12,035 nt of DNA. Source: Methanosphaera sp. SHI613. Lineage in GTDB: Archaea > Methanobacteriota > Methanobacteria > Methanobacteriales > Methanobacteriaceae. Where the stretch lies: contig MVJJ01000054.1 in the NCBI GenBank assembly GCA_003266145.1, forward strand, positions 1 to 12,035. Direction: 5' to 3'. The notes under the pieces are model-generated. The model did not search any database, was not told the origin of the DNA, and worked only from the letters and a program-made list of their open reading frames with translations. Each line of letters starts with the position of its first letter. The stretch's first letter is position 1. The position numbers and the translations under genes are program-made. This document shows, piece by piece, positions 1-7,856 of this stretch.

Positions 1-2
1 AA

Positions 3-83
3 ATAGAAAAAACATCCAACAAATTAGACAACTACTACAGAAATACAGATCCAAAAATAATAAAAAAAACGTTACAAAACTAG
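3..83 (+). CDS. Possible 3' end of a gene entering from the left (partial)
   Basis: The frame beginning at base 3 is open for 26 codons to a TAG at 81-83 and reads like ordinary protein (…KLDNYYRNTDPKIIKKTLQN). The frame beginning at base 2 is also open, to a TAA at 95-97, so the frame choice is uncertain. If real, this is the C-terminal tail of a plus-strand gene convergent with valS. No family can be recognised from so few residues, and short open stretches arise by chance in this AT-rich DNA. Confidence 0.25.
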   Translation: MEKTSNKLDNYYRNTDPKIIKKTLQN

Positions 84-193
84 AAATGGAATATTAAGCT
101 ATTTATATTACCAAATGCTTGATTGGACTGATAAAAAAGAAAAAGATAATTTAAGCCTATAAAACTTTACAGCTTCAAATAAATATAAATTAA

Positions 194-234
194 GGTTATT
201 AATATGATGATATAACCATTAATTTATCATATTA
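194..234. terminator. Hairpin/inverted repeats just downstream of valS
   Basis: Two overlapping inverted repeats sit here: TAATATGAT (200-208) with ATCATATTA (226-234), and GGTTAT (194-199) with ATAACC (212-217). They cannot both pair at once. They lie within 10 bp of the valS stop codon. A T-rich tract on the minus strand follows further on (133-144, read as TTTTTCTTTTTT), which is the usual archaeal type of termination signal. A role in ending valS transcription is inferred from position only. Confidence 0.35.
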
Positions 235-242
235 GAAAAATA

Positions 243-2879
243 TCATTGTTGTACTTCAAGTAGTATCTGATATTTTTCTGTTTTTAGAATATCCACTACT
301 TCACCGGTTTTACTTACCAGTTCTGATTCTGTGGTGATATGTTCGTAACTAAATGCCACATTATCAACTGATACTTCACCATTTTCTTCAAGGATTTTTG
401 CAATTTCTTCAGGGTCAGTATTTGCTATGTAGTCAATGATTTTCTTGGCATCCTGTTTGAATACCGGGCCTATTTTACTCATGACTGGTTCTACTTTTGT
501 TACTTTTTCATGTAAGTCCGGTTTACCATTTTGTACTGTGATGTTATCTACCTTGTTGGTGTTTTTGATATCATCTATGGATTTTTCTATAACGGAAACT
601 TCATCTGAGTAGATGTTTACTGTACTTAATAATTGATTTAATGGTATTCCATGTGATGATTTGTATCTTCTTAATTCGTCAATGATATCTATTGCATAAT
701 CGCCTACCTGTTCGGCTTCATCATCTATTAAGTCTTCATTGACTTCAGGCCATCCTCCGACGTGTAAGTCCATGGAATCGTTTCCAAGATATCCGTTTAC
801 CAAGTCTGCAAAGAATGGAGTTATCGGTGCCATAAGTTTCAGTACTGTTTCTATTACATATTTAAGTACATATTTGGCATCGGCAGTTGAGTCTAGCTCA
901 TCATATAAACGATATTTTACTGCTTCAATGTATTCATCACAGAAGTCATGCCATACAAAGTTATATATCGACTGTTCTGCCTTTGCAAAGTTGTATTCCT
1001 CATATGCGGTTGTGACTGTTTTGTTTAGTCTGTTTAGTTTTGATAGTATCCATTTGTCTATGATGTTATCTCCGGTTAATGAATCGGCTACATCATCCCC
1101 GAGGTTCATGTTGATGAATCTGAATGCGTTCCAGAATTTTCTGAGGAATTTGTATGCGTGTTTGATGTCTTTCCATGCAAATGGTACGTCTGAACCCGGT
1201 ACGCTGTTTGCACTCCAGAGTCTTAGAGCATCTGCTCCATACTCGGTTATTACCTCTTCTGGTGCTATTACGTTACCTAATGATTTACTCATCTTGTGTC
1301 CATCTTCACCAAAGACCATACCGTTTATGACTAACTCATCAAACGGTTTTTCTCCTGTCAATGCATAACAACGTAGAATAGTATAGAATGCCCATGTTCG
1401 TATGATATCATGTCCCTGTGGTCTGAGGGTTGATGGATAAACATTTTCCCAACCAGGATTTGGCCAGTCTGCAACTGTTAATGGGGTGATTGAACTGTCC
1501 ATCCATGTGTCAAGTACATCCTCTTCGGCGGTAAATGAGTTGCATCCACAACTGCATGCATGATCAGGTTTGTCTATTGTTGGATCTACAGGTAGTTGTT
1601 CCTTGCTTGGAAGTACCACTTCATGACAGTCATCACAGTACCATACAGGTATAGGTGTAGCGAATATTCTTTGTCTTGAGATACACCAGTCCCAGTCCAT
1701 GGAGTTAGCCCAGTTTTCAAGTCTTATGTACATGTGATCAGGAATCCATCTCATGCTTGATGCTTGTTTTATGATGTCTTCGGTCATCTGTTTTACTGCT
1801 ACGAACCATTGTTTTTTTGTCATTATTTCTATTGGGGTTTTACATCTCCAGCATAATCCAACATTTTGGTCTACATCTTCCTGTTTTGTTAGATATCCTT
1901 CATTCTTTAGATCTTCAATGATTGCTTTACGACATTCCTTTATTTCCATTCCGGAGTATTTGCCTGCAACTTCAAGCATGTGTCCATCTTCACTTATAGC
2001 ATCAATTACGTCAAGGTCATATCTTGTTACCCATTCTACGTCAGTTTTATCCCCAAAGGTACATATCATTACTACACCTGTACCGTATTCTGGGTCTACT
2101 GATTCATCGGTGATGATTTTTACTTCACGTTCATAAATTGGTAGGGTTACTGTTTTTCCGTGGAGGTTTGTGTATCTTTCATCGTCAGGGTGTACTACTA
2201 CTGCTACACATGCACATAATAGTTCTGGCCTTGTTGTTGCTATTGTTGCTACTCCGTCACCTTCGCTTGCAGGGAAGTTTACATAGTTTAGTTTGGTCGT
2301 GTTGTCCTTGTATTCTACTTCTGCAAATGCTATTGCGGTTTCACAACGTGGACACCAGTTTATTGGATGAATATCCTGATATATCATGTCCTTATCATAT
2401 AATTCAAGGAAGGATAGTTGTGTTCTGTACTTGTTTTCAGGCAGCATGGTGATGTATTCATGATCCCAGTCTTGTGAGTAACCCATACTTCTCATCTGTT
2501 TTCTCATCTTCTCTATGTTTTCATGAGTAAGGTCTATACAGTATTCACGGAACTTTTCTCTTGATACATCATTTTTCTTGATACCATGAATTTCTTCGAC
2601 TTTTACCTCAGTAGGTAGTCCATGACAGTCCCATCCCTGTGGAAATAGTACGTCGTAATTGTTCATACGTTTGTAACGTGCAATGATATCCATGTACACC
2701 CAGTTTAGTACGTGTCCCATGTGAAGTTTTCCTGTTGGATATGGTGGTGGTGTGTCTATGATATATGTTGGTTTTGTTCCATCACCAATAAAACGATATG
2801 TATTTTCCTTTTGCCATAAATCCTGCAATTCCTCTTCCATTGATTGATCATAATCTTTTGGAATATCCTTTGTGGTCAT
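243..2879 (-). CDS. valS: Valyl-tRNA synthetase
   Basis: Cytoplasmic class I aminoacyl-tRNA synthetase that attaches valine to tRNA-Val and removes mischarged threonine. At 878 residues it is full length for the archaeal form. The signature motifs are in order: PPYPTGKLHMGH with the HIGH-type motif HMGH at residues 53-56; paired cysteines that look like zinc sites (CPRC 176-179, CWRC 343-346, CDDC 415-418, CSCGC 442-446); the CP1 editing-domain signature TTRPEL near 215-220; and KMSKS at 529-533, followed by the helical anticodon-binding region. The ATG start is supported by a weak GGAG (2891-2894, minus) about 11 nt upstream. It is visibly richer in G+C than the glycosylation genes to its right, as expected for a conserved housekeeping gene beside an accessory region. 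It appears to be a single-gene transcript. Confidence 0.97.
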   Translation of the reverse strand: MTTKDIPKDYDQSMEEELQDLWQKENTYRFIGDGTKPTYIIDTPPPYPTGKLHMGHVLNWVYMDIIARYKRMNNYDVLFPQGWDCHGLPTEVKVEEIHGIKKNDVSREKFREYCIDLTHENIEKMRKQMRSMGYSQDWDHEYITMLPENKYRTQLSFLELYDKDMIYQDIHPINWCPRCETAIAFAEVEYKDNTTKLNYVNFPASEGDGVATIATTRPELLCACVAVVVHPDDERYTNLHGKTVTLPIYEREVKIITDESVDPEYGTGVVMICTFGDKTDVEWVTRYDLDVIDAISEDGHMLEVAGKYSGMEIKECRKAIIEDLKNEGYLTKQEDVDQNVGLCWRCKTPIEIMTKKQWFVAVKQMTEDIIKQASSMRWIPDHMYIRLENWANSMDWDWCISRQRIFATPIPVWYCDDCHEVVLPSKEQLPVDPTIDKPDHACSCGCNSFTAEEDVLDTWMDSSITPLTVADWPNPGWENVYPSTLRPQGHDIIRTWAFYTILRCYALTGEKPFDELVINGMVFGEDGHKMSKSLGNVIAPEEVITEYGADALRLWSANSVPGSDVPFAWKDIKHAYKFLRKFWNAFRFINMNLGDDVADSLTGDNIIDKWILSKLNRLNKTVTTAYEEYNFAKAEQSIYNFVWHDFCDEYIEAVKYRLYDELDSTADAKYVLKYVIETVLKLMAPITPFFADLVNGYLGNDSMDLHVGGWPEVNEDLIDDEAEQVGDYAIDIIDELRRYKSSHGIPLNQLLSTVNIYSDEVSVIEKSIDDIKNTNKVDNITVQNGKPDLHEKVTKVEPVMSKIGPVFKQDAKKIIDYIANTDPEEIAKILEENGEVSVDNVAFSYEHITTESELVSKTGEVVDILKTEKYQILLEVQQ

Positions 2880-2926
2880 TAAATATCTAACTCCATTAAA
2901 TCTTTTAATAAATACTAATTATCATT

Positions 2927-2934
2927 ATTTAAAT
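2927..2934 (-). promoter_or_regulatory. Candidate TATA box of valS
   Basis: ATTTAAAT lies about 50 bp upstream of the valS ATG, which would place transcription start near 2905 and give a leader of about 25 nt containing the GGAG at 2891-2894. Other AT-rich candidates occur nearby (for example around 2970), so the assignment is tentative. Confidence 0.3.
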
Positions 2935-3375
2935 AATATTTAAAAATATTACTATAGCTTATGTTATTATATTTGTATAAACATCAATATAGTTTTATGG
3001 TTAAAAAATAAAACATATCTTATACATTGTTTAACATATTATCATAAAAAACACCATGAACACAATATTTATTAAATAAATTAATAAAAATTATAGAATA
3101 TTACATTAAAATTATAAATAATTATTGAAATAATTGAAAGCAAAGAGAATTATAAGTTATATGAAAACATTCATTAAAATGATTTAAAAAAATGCAATAA
3201 AATTATGAGATTAATTATTCCACAGATTATGGATATGGAAGAAGACTAAACAATACATAACGTTTGAATATAAAAAGGATTTCTATTAAAAATATTTTCG
3301 AGTATCACTCAACACTTTTTTCAATAATTATTTTTATAAAATTTTTATTATTCAACGATTTTATTATACAAATAG

Positions 3376-3495
3376 TTATAATAATTTATTTATAAAAAAC
3401 AATGTTCGTTTAAAAAAAGTTTTTATTCTTCTGAATATAAAAAAATAAATGCCAATTAAACTAGCCCAAATCACCAGATTGATACATAAATTCAT
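3376..3495 (-). CDS. Small hypothetical single-span membrane peptide or gene fragment
   Basis: A 39-codon frame with an ATG start at 3495 and a TAA stop at 3376-3378. It has one hydrophobic span (residues about 5-21, with NLVIWASLIGIYFFIF), then basic residues (RRIKTFFKR) and a second short hydrophobic stretch, which is typical of a membrane anchor with a positive-inside flank. There is no recognisable ribosome binding site before the ATG. Another frame upstream on the same strand also encodes a hydrophobic run. It could therefore be a genuine small membrane protein, the tail of a decayed gene, or chance coding in AT-rich DNA. No function is assigned. Confidence 0.2.
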   Translation of the reverse strand: MNLCINLVIWASLIGIYFFIFRRIKTFFKRTLFFINKLL

Positions 3496-3704
3496 TTTCT
3501 AAATAAATTCTACTAAACATCTTCTGCTAATGAAAATCAACTAAGAAAAGTCTTCTTGTAGAAAATCATTAGAATAGAAACACCAAAATAAGCAATGAGA
3601 ATTACTTACCGAATACTTAAAAAATCGTTAAATTAAAATAATGTAGAACATGAAAACTTATTTTATATTAAGTATAAAATTAATTATTATAGTGATACTA
3701 ATAT

Positions 3705-3717
3705 AAAAATAAAAAAA
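3705..3717 (-). terminator. Oligo-T terminator of the gtrA-like gene
   Basis: On the minus strand this reads TTTTTTTATTTTT, about 43 nt after the stop codon of the gtrA-like gene, with no convincing hairpin. Long T runs are the usual archaeal termination signal. Confidence 0.45.
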
Positions 3718-3759
3718 TAGTATGTGATAGGTACATGTAACAATAATATTTTATAAATT

Positions 3760-4137
3760 TCATTTAAAAACTATTAGTTTACTGATTACATAATTCAATA
3801 TCACAACGATAACCTGAATGATAATTTTTGATACAAAGTCTCCCACCAGCAGAACTTCTATAAATAACACCATAAGCAATGTGTCAACTACTCCTGAAAA
3901 GGCCCTTCCACCAAAAAATAGGACAACCTCCTTAAGAATATTATCATTTTTGCTCTCAAATACCCAGATACGATTCGTTACATAGGCAAACAATACTGAT
4001 AAAAACCATGCAATAATATTAGATATTACATAATTAACCCCAAGGATATCTCCAAAAAGATAATAGACGACTATGTTTACAACAGTAGTCAAAATACCAA
4101 AAATCACATACGATACTAACTCTTTTTTTAACTCCAT
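3760..4137 (-). CDS. GtrA-family membrane protein (putative lipid-linked sugar flippase)
   Basis: Small polytopic membrane protein, 125 residues from the ATG at 4137 (128 from an upstream GTG at 4146). The ATG is preferred because GTGA sits 5 nt before it, matching the end of the archaeal SD, whereas the GTG has none. Four hydrophobic segments fill nearly the whole chain, with family-typical features: an N-terminal YVIFGILTTVVN-like helix, the NIIAWFLSVLFAYVTNRIWVF segment, GGRAFSGVVDT, and a final helix ending NYVISKLIVFK. The length is usual for GtrA/DPMS-flippase proteins, which are thought to help polyprenyl-phosphate sugars cross the membrane. It is divergent from a GtrB-like glycosyltransferase that could supply its substrate. 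The family assignment is firm; the flippase activity is family knowledge, and the sugar carried is unknown. Confidence 0.88.
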   Translation of the reverse strand: MELKKELVSYVIFGILTTVVNIVVYYLFGDILGVNYVISNIIAWFLSVLFAYVTNRIWVFESKNDNILKEVVLFFGGRAFSGVVDTLLMVLFIEVLLVGDFVSKIIIQVIVVILNYVISKLIVFK

Positions 4138-4243
4138 AATTTTCACTTAAAGAATTTTTCTGAAGTATTCCTACCAATAATCCAACCTCATTAAATGATA
4201 AAATTTAATAGCTTACAAGAAGAAATACTTTAGTTAATCTAAT

Positions 4244-4251
4244 CATATATT
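4244..4251 (+). promoter_or_regulatory. Candidate TATA box of the GtrB-like gene
   Basis: CATATATT lies about 37 bp before the ATG. A start site about 25 bp downstream (near 4273) would give a leader of about 12 nt containing the AAAGGGG ribosome-binding sequence (4273-4279). The 147-bp divergent gap also has to hold the gtrA-like gene's promoter; TTAAATTTTATC on the minus strand around 4196-4207 is a candidate for it. Confidence 0.4.
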
Positions 4252-4284
4252 GATTTTCATTAATTATAAATTAAAGGGGAAAAA

Positions 4285-5223
4285 ATGAAACTAATTGATA
4301 TCATAGTCCCATGTTATAATGAAGAAGAAAGTGTCAATTTATTCTATGATGAAATAACAAAGACATTCAATAACATGAATAAAGAAATAGACTATGAAAT
4401 AATATTCATAAATGATGGTTCTAAGGACAAAACCTTAGAAAATATGAAAAAACTAAGTAATATTGATTCTAAAGTCAAATATATCTCATTTAGTAGAAAT
4501 TTTGGAAAAGAATCCGCATTATATGCAGGATTGACAAATAGTCGTGGAGATTATGTTGTAATTATGGATGTTGATTTACAAGATCCACCAAACATACTGC
4601 CAGAGATGATTGACACGATAGAAAATTCAAATTATGATATTGTTGCAACTAGAAGAACTACCCGAGCTGGTGAACCACCAATAAGATCATTTTTTGCAAG
4701 GATGTTCTACAAACTAATCAATAAAATATCAGAACTGGAACTGGTAGATGGTGCAAGAGATTATCGTATTATGACAAGACAATCAGTTGATGCATTATTA
4801 GAACTCCAAGAATATAATCGATTTTCCAAGGGATTGTTCAATTGGATAGGATTTAAAACTAAATGGATTTCATATGAAAATATTGAAAGAGCAACAGGAG
4901 AAACCAGTTGGTCATTTTGGGGATTATTCAGATATTCAATTGAAGGAATAGTCGCCTTCACTACAGCCCCACTTACCATATCAACATTACTTGGGATAAT
5001 AATATCGATGGCGGCATTTTTAATCATAATAATCCTATTAATCAGACACTTCCTATTTTCAGATCCAGTACAGGGGTGGACATCAACAATATGTGTTATC
5101 TTATTATTGGGTGGAATACAACTATTGTCCATAGGAATACTGGGTAAATATCTGGAAAAGACTTATACCGAAATAAAAAACAGACCAATATACATAGAAC
5201 AGGAAAGTAATATAAAAAAATAG
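4285..5223 (+). CDS. GT2 polyprenyl-phosphate glycosyltransferase (GtrB/DPM-synthase-like)
   Basis: Predicted to move a sugar from a nucleotide donor to polyprenyl (dolichyl) phosphate on the cytoplasmic face, giving a lipid-linked monosaccharide for outer-face glycosyltransferases. The 312-residue chain has an N-terminal GT-A domain beginning IIVPCYNEEES (6-16), the NDGS nucleotide-binding motif (43-46), SFSRNFGKESALYAGL (68-83), the metal-binding DVDLQDPP (95-102), RDYR (158-161) and GETSW (205-209). Two transmembrane helices follow (about 226-253 and 266-288), then the family-typical tail KYLEKTYTEIKNRPIY. This domain order and length match the GtrB/DPM1-with-anchors group. The start is supported by AAAGGGG 5 nt before the ATG. 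It is divergent from the GtrA-like gene and convergent with GT-C1, with only 11 bp between stop codons. The sugar transferred is not determinable. Confidence 0.92.
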   Translation: MKLIDIIVPCYNEEESVNLFYDEITKTFNNMNKEIDYEIIFINDGSKDKTLENMKKLSNIDSKVKYISFSRNFGKESALYAGLTNSRGDYVVIMDVDLQDPPNILPEMIDTIENSNYDIVATRRTTRAGEPPIRSFFARMFYKLINKISELELVDGARDYRIMTRQSVDALLELQEYNRFSKGLFNWIGFKTKWISYENIERATGETSWSFWGLFRYSIEGIVAFTTAPLTISTLLGIIISMAAFLIIIILLIRHFLFSDPVQGWTSTICVILLLGGIQLLSIGILGKYLEKTYTEIKNRPIYIEQESNIKK

Positions 5224-5224
5224 T

Positions 5225-5256
5225 AAAAAAAAGATTAAGAAGTTTTATTTAATTTT
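5225..5256. terminator. Bidirectional oligo-T/A terminator between convergent genes
   Basis: A8 at 5225-5232 reads as T8 on the minus strand directly after the GT-C1 stop, and the plus strand is T-rich at 5243-5256 (TTTTATTTAATTTT) just after the GtrB-like stop. Each transcript would end inside or beside the 3' end of the other gene. Confidence 0.5.
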
Positions 5257-6743
5257 AAAAAATATATTTTACCTCTTTGACCTACTTTTTCACCAGTAAC
5301 ATTGGAATAAATCTTTTTATCATTCTTATTTTTGATTGATTTAATCATATATACATCTTTATCTTCATTATCCTCAATAATTTTAGAAATATTTTTTTGA
5401 ACTTTATAATCATCCTCAAATGACCATCTTAATTTTCTTGTAGCATAACCCCTAGTTTTATCCAAATCATCGTGATAACAAGCGTAATAGTAATCATTAG
5501 CATAGATTATAATATTATTCTTATCATTCAATTCTTCAAGTATGTCTGTTTCATTATTTGCCTCTTCCATCCAGTATGGCGTTTTTTCAATAGTTTTTAT
5601 CAAGCTCAAACCAGCCAGTATCACTATCATAATTAAAACAATGGTAAATAATTTTCTATTATCAATTTTATCAATAACTATAGCTGCTGAAAGCCAGAAT
5701 ACTCCTATTACTGGAAGAATATACCTTGTAGATAACGGTTTAAATGTAATTGTTAATATCAATACACCAACAATCATAGTAAGCAAATAAAGACCTAAAC
5801 CAGATGCTAAATATATTTTATTCTCAGAATATTTAGTACTAAATCCTTTAATGAAAATATAGAGCAGAATTATTAATAAAACAATTGCAATAATCCTAGC
5901 GAATATTATATCATAACTAGGACCATACTCATATACTGCATGATATGAAAAATAGTTAATTACCTGAACAATATCCAAAGAATCCGCTACGGTATTAACC
6001 TGTTGTCTTGCCCTAATTGTTTGAGGTATCAATACAAACATCCATGGAATTAAGGAAATTATTAAAGCAGTAATGGAGCATGCATAATATTTTATCAATG
6101 ATTTGAAATCTGAAACAGCTACCCTATTATTATAGTAGTTTACAAACATTATAAGATAAAATAAACCTGACGTAATTAATAAAAAGTAATGGGCATATGC
6201 ACCAATAATTGCCAGTAATGTAAAATAACTCCATGATTTGACATCATTGTTTTTTAAAACATCCTTAAATATTAAGAATTGAATTATTAAAAACAATAAA
6301 CACCAACTATACATTCTTACAGTTAAATATTGTATATAAAAACCACTCATAGTGATTAATGCAAATGAAAATAATCCACTGGTAAACATACCATATTCTT
6401 TTCTGATTTTAATCCATGAAATAAGTAATATTATGGCATAAGGTATCATTGAAAAAATTTTTGAAATAAAAAATATATCCTCTGATAAACCTAAAGTGGA
6501 TATTATCCCGTAGAATATTTTTAGCAAGAAATAGTACAATGGAGGATGTACATCATTAATAGTTAATTTTAAAGCATCAACAAAAGATAAACGTATCAAA
6601 TCAATAGTAAATCTTTCATCAGTGTGAATAAAAATATTATTCAATGGTGTTAAAAATAAGGAAATAAAAAGCATAACGCTAACAATAAAAAGAATTTTAC
6701 CCATATTCTCTTTGTTTTCATAAATAACATCAAAATAATTCAT
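5235..6743 (-). CDS. GT-C membrane glycosyltransferase, PMT/ArnT-like, paralogue 1 (GT-C1)
   Basis: Predicted integral-membrane glycosyltransferase using a polyprenyl-phosphate sugar donor on the outer membrane face. From the ATG at 6743 it has 502 residues; a GTG at 6752 would add three. The ATG is preferred because GTGAT lies 4 nt before it and the paralogues begin at the same point (…YFDV…). After the first helix comes the acidic TDERFT motif, the likely catalytic carboxylate loop of GT-C enzymes, then DVHPPLYY (about residues 64-71), ten to eleven helices with RMYSW and AHYF, and RYILPV near the end of the membrane part. A soluble C-terminal domain of roughly 110 residues follows, with YKVQKNISKIIEDN conserved in the paralogues. 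It lies 35 nt downstream of the DUF6270-like gene and is probably co-transcribed. The fold class is secure; donor and acceptor are not. Confidence 0.85.
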   Translation of the reverse strand: MNYFDVIYENKENMGKILFIVSVMLFISLFLTPLNNIFIHTDERFTIDLIRLSFVDALKLTINDVHPPLYYFLLKIFYGIISTLGLSEDIFFISKIFSMIPYAIILLISWIKIRKEYGMFTSGLFSFALITMSGFYIQYLTVRMYSWCLLFLIIQFLIFKDVLKNNDVKSWSYFTLLAIIGAYAHYFLLITSGLFYLIMFVNYYNNRVAVSDFKSLIKYYACSITALIISLIPWMFVLIPQTIRARQQVNTVADSLDIVQVINYFSYHAVYEYGPSYDIIFARIIAIVLLIILLYIFIKGFSTKYSENKIYLASGLGLYLLTMIVGVLILTITFKPLSTRYILPVIGVFWLSAAIVIDKIDNRKLFTIVLIMIVILAGLSLIKTIEKTPYWMEEANNETDILEELNDKNNIIIYANDYYYACYHDDLDKTRGYATRKLRWSFEDDYKVQKNISKIIEDNEDKDVYMIKSIKNKNDKKIYSNVTGEKVGQRGKIYFLKLNKTS

Positions 6744-6778
6744 ATTTATCACAAATCACTCATACATAAAAGAAATTA

Positions 6779-7696
6779 TCAGAAAATATTTTTAAAAGTA
6801 TTAATTATATCATCTGTTTTTTTATGTGAATTCCTTATATTACGTAATCTGTAATTAAATGATTTATATTTTTTTGGTATGATTTTTTCATCATAGATTA
6901 TGTTATTTTTTTGATAATAGTATTTTGAATCGTTTCCACTGATTATGTCCTGAATTACCTTGTAAAAATTATGATAATACTCTATATTATAATGGACCAA
7001 ACTTTTTCCCCATATATGATTTTCATCACTTGTAACCTCATCGGTTAAATCAACAAATATGACATCATAATTAGATAAGACATATCCTTCTATCATGTCA
7101 ATTAGAGGATTTAATTTTTCAGCTCGTTTTGTGTATAAAGGTTCAATATAATATTCCCCATTTTTATCTTTAACTTTATCTACAATTTTTACTTTATTTA
7201 ATATGATTTTTAAGCCAGGATAATTTTCTTTTAAATAATTAAAAAATTTATCACAATATTTAGTCCATAATACATAATATTCATAGGGATTTTCATTGAA
7301 AGAATATTCTTTTTTCTGAGTAAGACCCTTATAAAAATCAGAATTGGTATAATCCCATGTGTTATTTGTTATGACACCCCGATTAGTAAATAGTACTCCA
7401 AAAAGAAGATCAAAATACAAATCCAGAACCATGACTTCAATATCTTCATTGATTTGTTTAAAAAAGTTTTTGCTTAAATCATTTCTTAAAACATTTGTAC
7501 TGAATCTATGTCGGGGAGTGTCAGGAAGTATTTTAATTTCTTCCTCTGTGAATTCAATGGCTTCCTGCATGACACTTATCAAGGATAATCTAAGTTGGAC
7601 TGATGATAATTCAAAATCATCTCTATAGTTATTATGTGCAGATCGAAAATTATCCATAGATACACATGAACCAAATACTGCTATTTTAGATTTCAT
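6779..7696 (-). CDS. DUF6270/SGNH-like protein of a surface-glycan locus
   Basis: A 305-residue soluble protein without signal peptide or membrane helix. The longer reading from a TTG at 7717 is rejected: GGAG (7705-7708) sits 8 nt before the ATG at 7696, inside that extension. The N-terminus, MKSKIAVFGSCVSMDNF, has the FGSC (8-11) motif at the end of a first beta strand, as in DUF6270 and related SGNH-hydrolase-like proteins that occur in polysaccharide clusters. Further family-like elements are VLDLYFDLLFG (about 91-101) and, near 224-242, DENHIWGK…HYNIEYYH, where a catalytic histidine would be expected. It is the first gene of a likely two-gene operon with GT-C1. An esterase or acyltransferase acting on a glycan is possible by fold analogy but is not shown. 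The name rests on motif recognition only. Confidence 0.6.
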   Translation of the reverse strand: MKSKIAVFGSCVSMDNFRSAHNNYRDDFELSSVQLRLSLISVMQEAIEFTEEEIKILPDTPRHRFSTNVLRNDLSKNFFKQINEDIEVMVLDLYFDLLFGVLFTNRGVITNNTWDYTNSDFYKGLTQKKEYSFNENPYEYYVLWTKYCDKFFNYLKENYPGLKIILNKVKIVDKVKDKNGEYYIEPLYTKRAEKLNPLIDMIEGYVLSNYDVIFVDLTDEVTSDENHIWGKSLVHYNIEYYHNFYKVIQDIISGNDSKYYYQKNNIIYDEKIIPKKYKSFNYRLRNIRNSHKKTDDIINTFKNIF

Positions 7697-7730
7697 TAAT
7701 AATTCTCCGTAATCCAACTTAATAGTTAAG

Positions 7731-7738
7731 TATATATT
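7731..7738 (-). promoter_or_regulatory. Candidate TATA box of the DUF6270/GT-C1 operon
   Basis: On the minus strand this reads AATATATA, about 35 bp before the preferred ATG at 7696. The predicted start site falls near 7709-7712, giving a very short leader that just includes the GGAG at 7705-7708. Confidence 0.35.
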
Positions 7739-7807
7739 TGTAATTCATACTTAATATCATTTAAGAATACTAACAAAATCAGGAAAAAATAATTAAATAA
7801 AATAAAA

Positions 7808-7848
7808 TTACGAACCCGTAAATTAAAGAAAAAAAGAAATAAAAAAAA
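7808..7848 (-). terminator. Terminator of GT-C2: T tracts plus small hairpin
   Basis: Reading the minus strand after the GT-C2 TAG stop (7857-7859), there is a T8 run (7841-7848), a T7 run (7829-7835) and then a five-pair hairpin, TTACG/CGTAA with a four-base loop (7808-7821), which is itself followed by more T-rich sequence. This is a strong archaeal-style termination zone. Confidence 0.5.
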
Positions 7849-7856
7849 TAGAGTTA

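Larger units (their letters stand above)
2880..3759. other. Gene-poor, very AT-rich intergenic stretch
   Basis: About 880 bp between valS and the gtrA-like gene with no convincing gene. It contains the valS promoter on its left, the gtrA-like gene's terminator on its right, and one short membrane-protein-like frame on the minus strand (3376-3495, listed separately). A second minus-strand frame just upstream of that (about 3535-3600) reads …LIAYFGVSILMIFYKK and then stops. These may be scraps of an eroded membrane-protein gene or chance. No tRNA-like, CRISPR-like or clear terminal-repeat structure was seen. Confidence 0.6.

Noticed and set aside
739..2452. Long plus-strand open frames opposite valS
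   Set aside because: They lie wholly inside valS on the opposite strand, have no ribosome-binding sites and have compositions typical of antisense shadows.
4761..5132. Minus-strand open frame inside the GtrB-like gene
   Set aside because: Antisense shadow of a clear GT2 gene; no start signal or family motif.
5542..5790. Plus-strand open frame inside GT-C1
   Set aside because: Antisense shadow of the GT-C1 membrane domain, with no start signal.
7359..7628. Plus-strand open frame inside the DUF6270-like gene
   Set aside because: Antisense shadow; the minus-strand gene has an SD, motifs and operon context.
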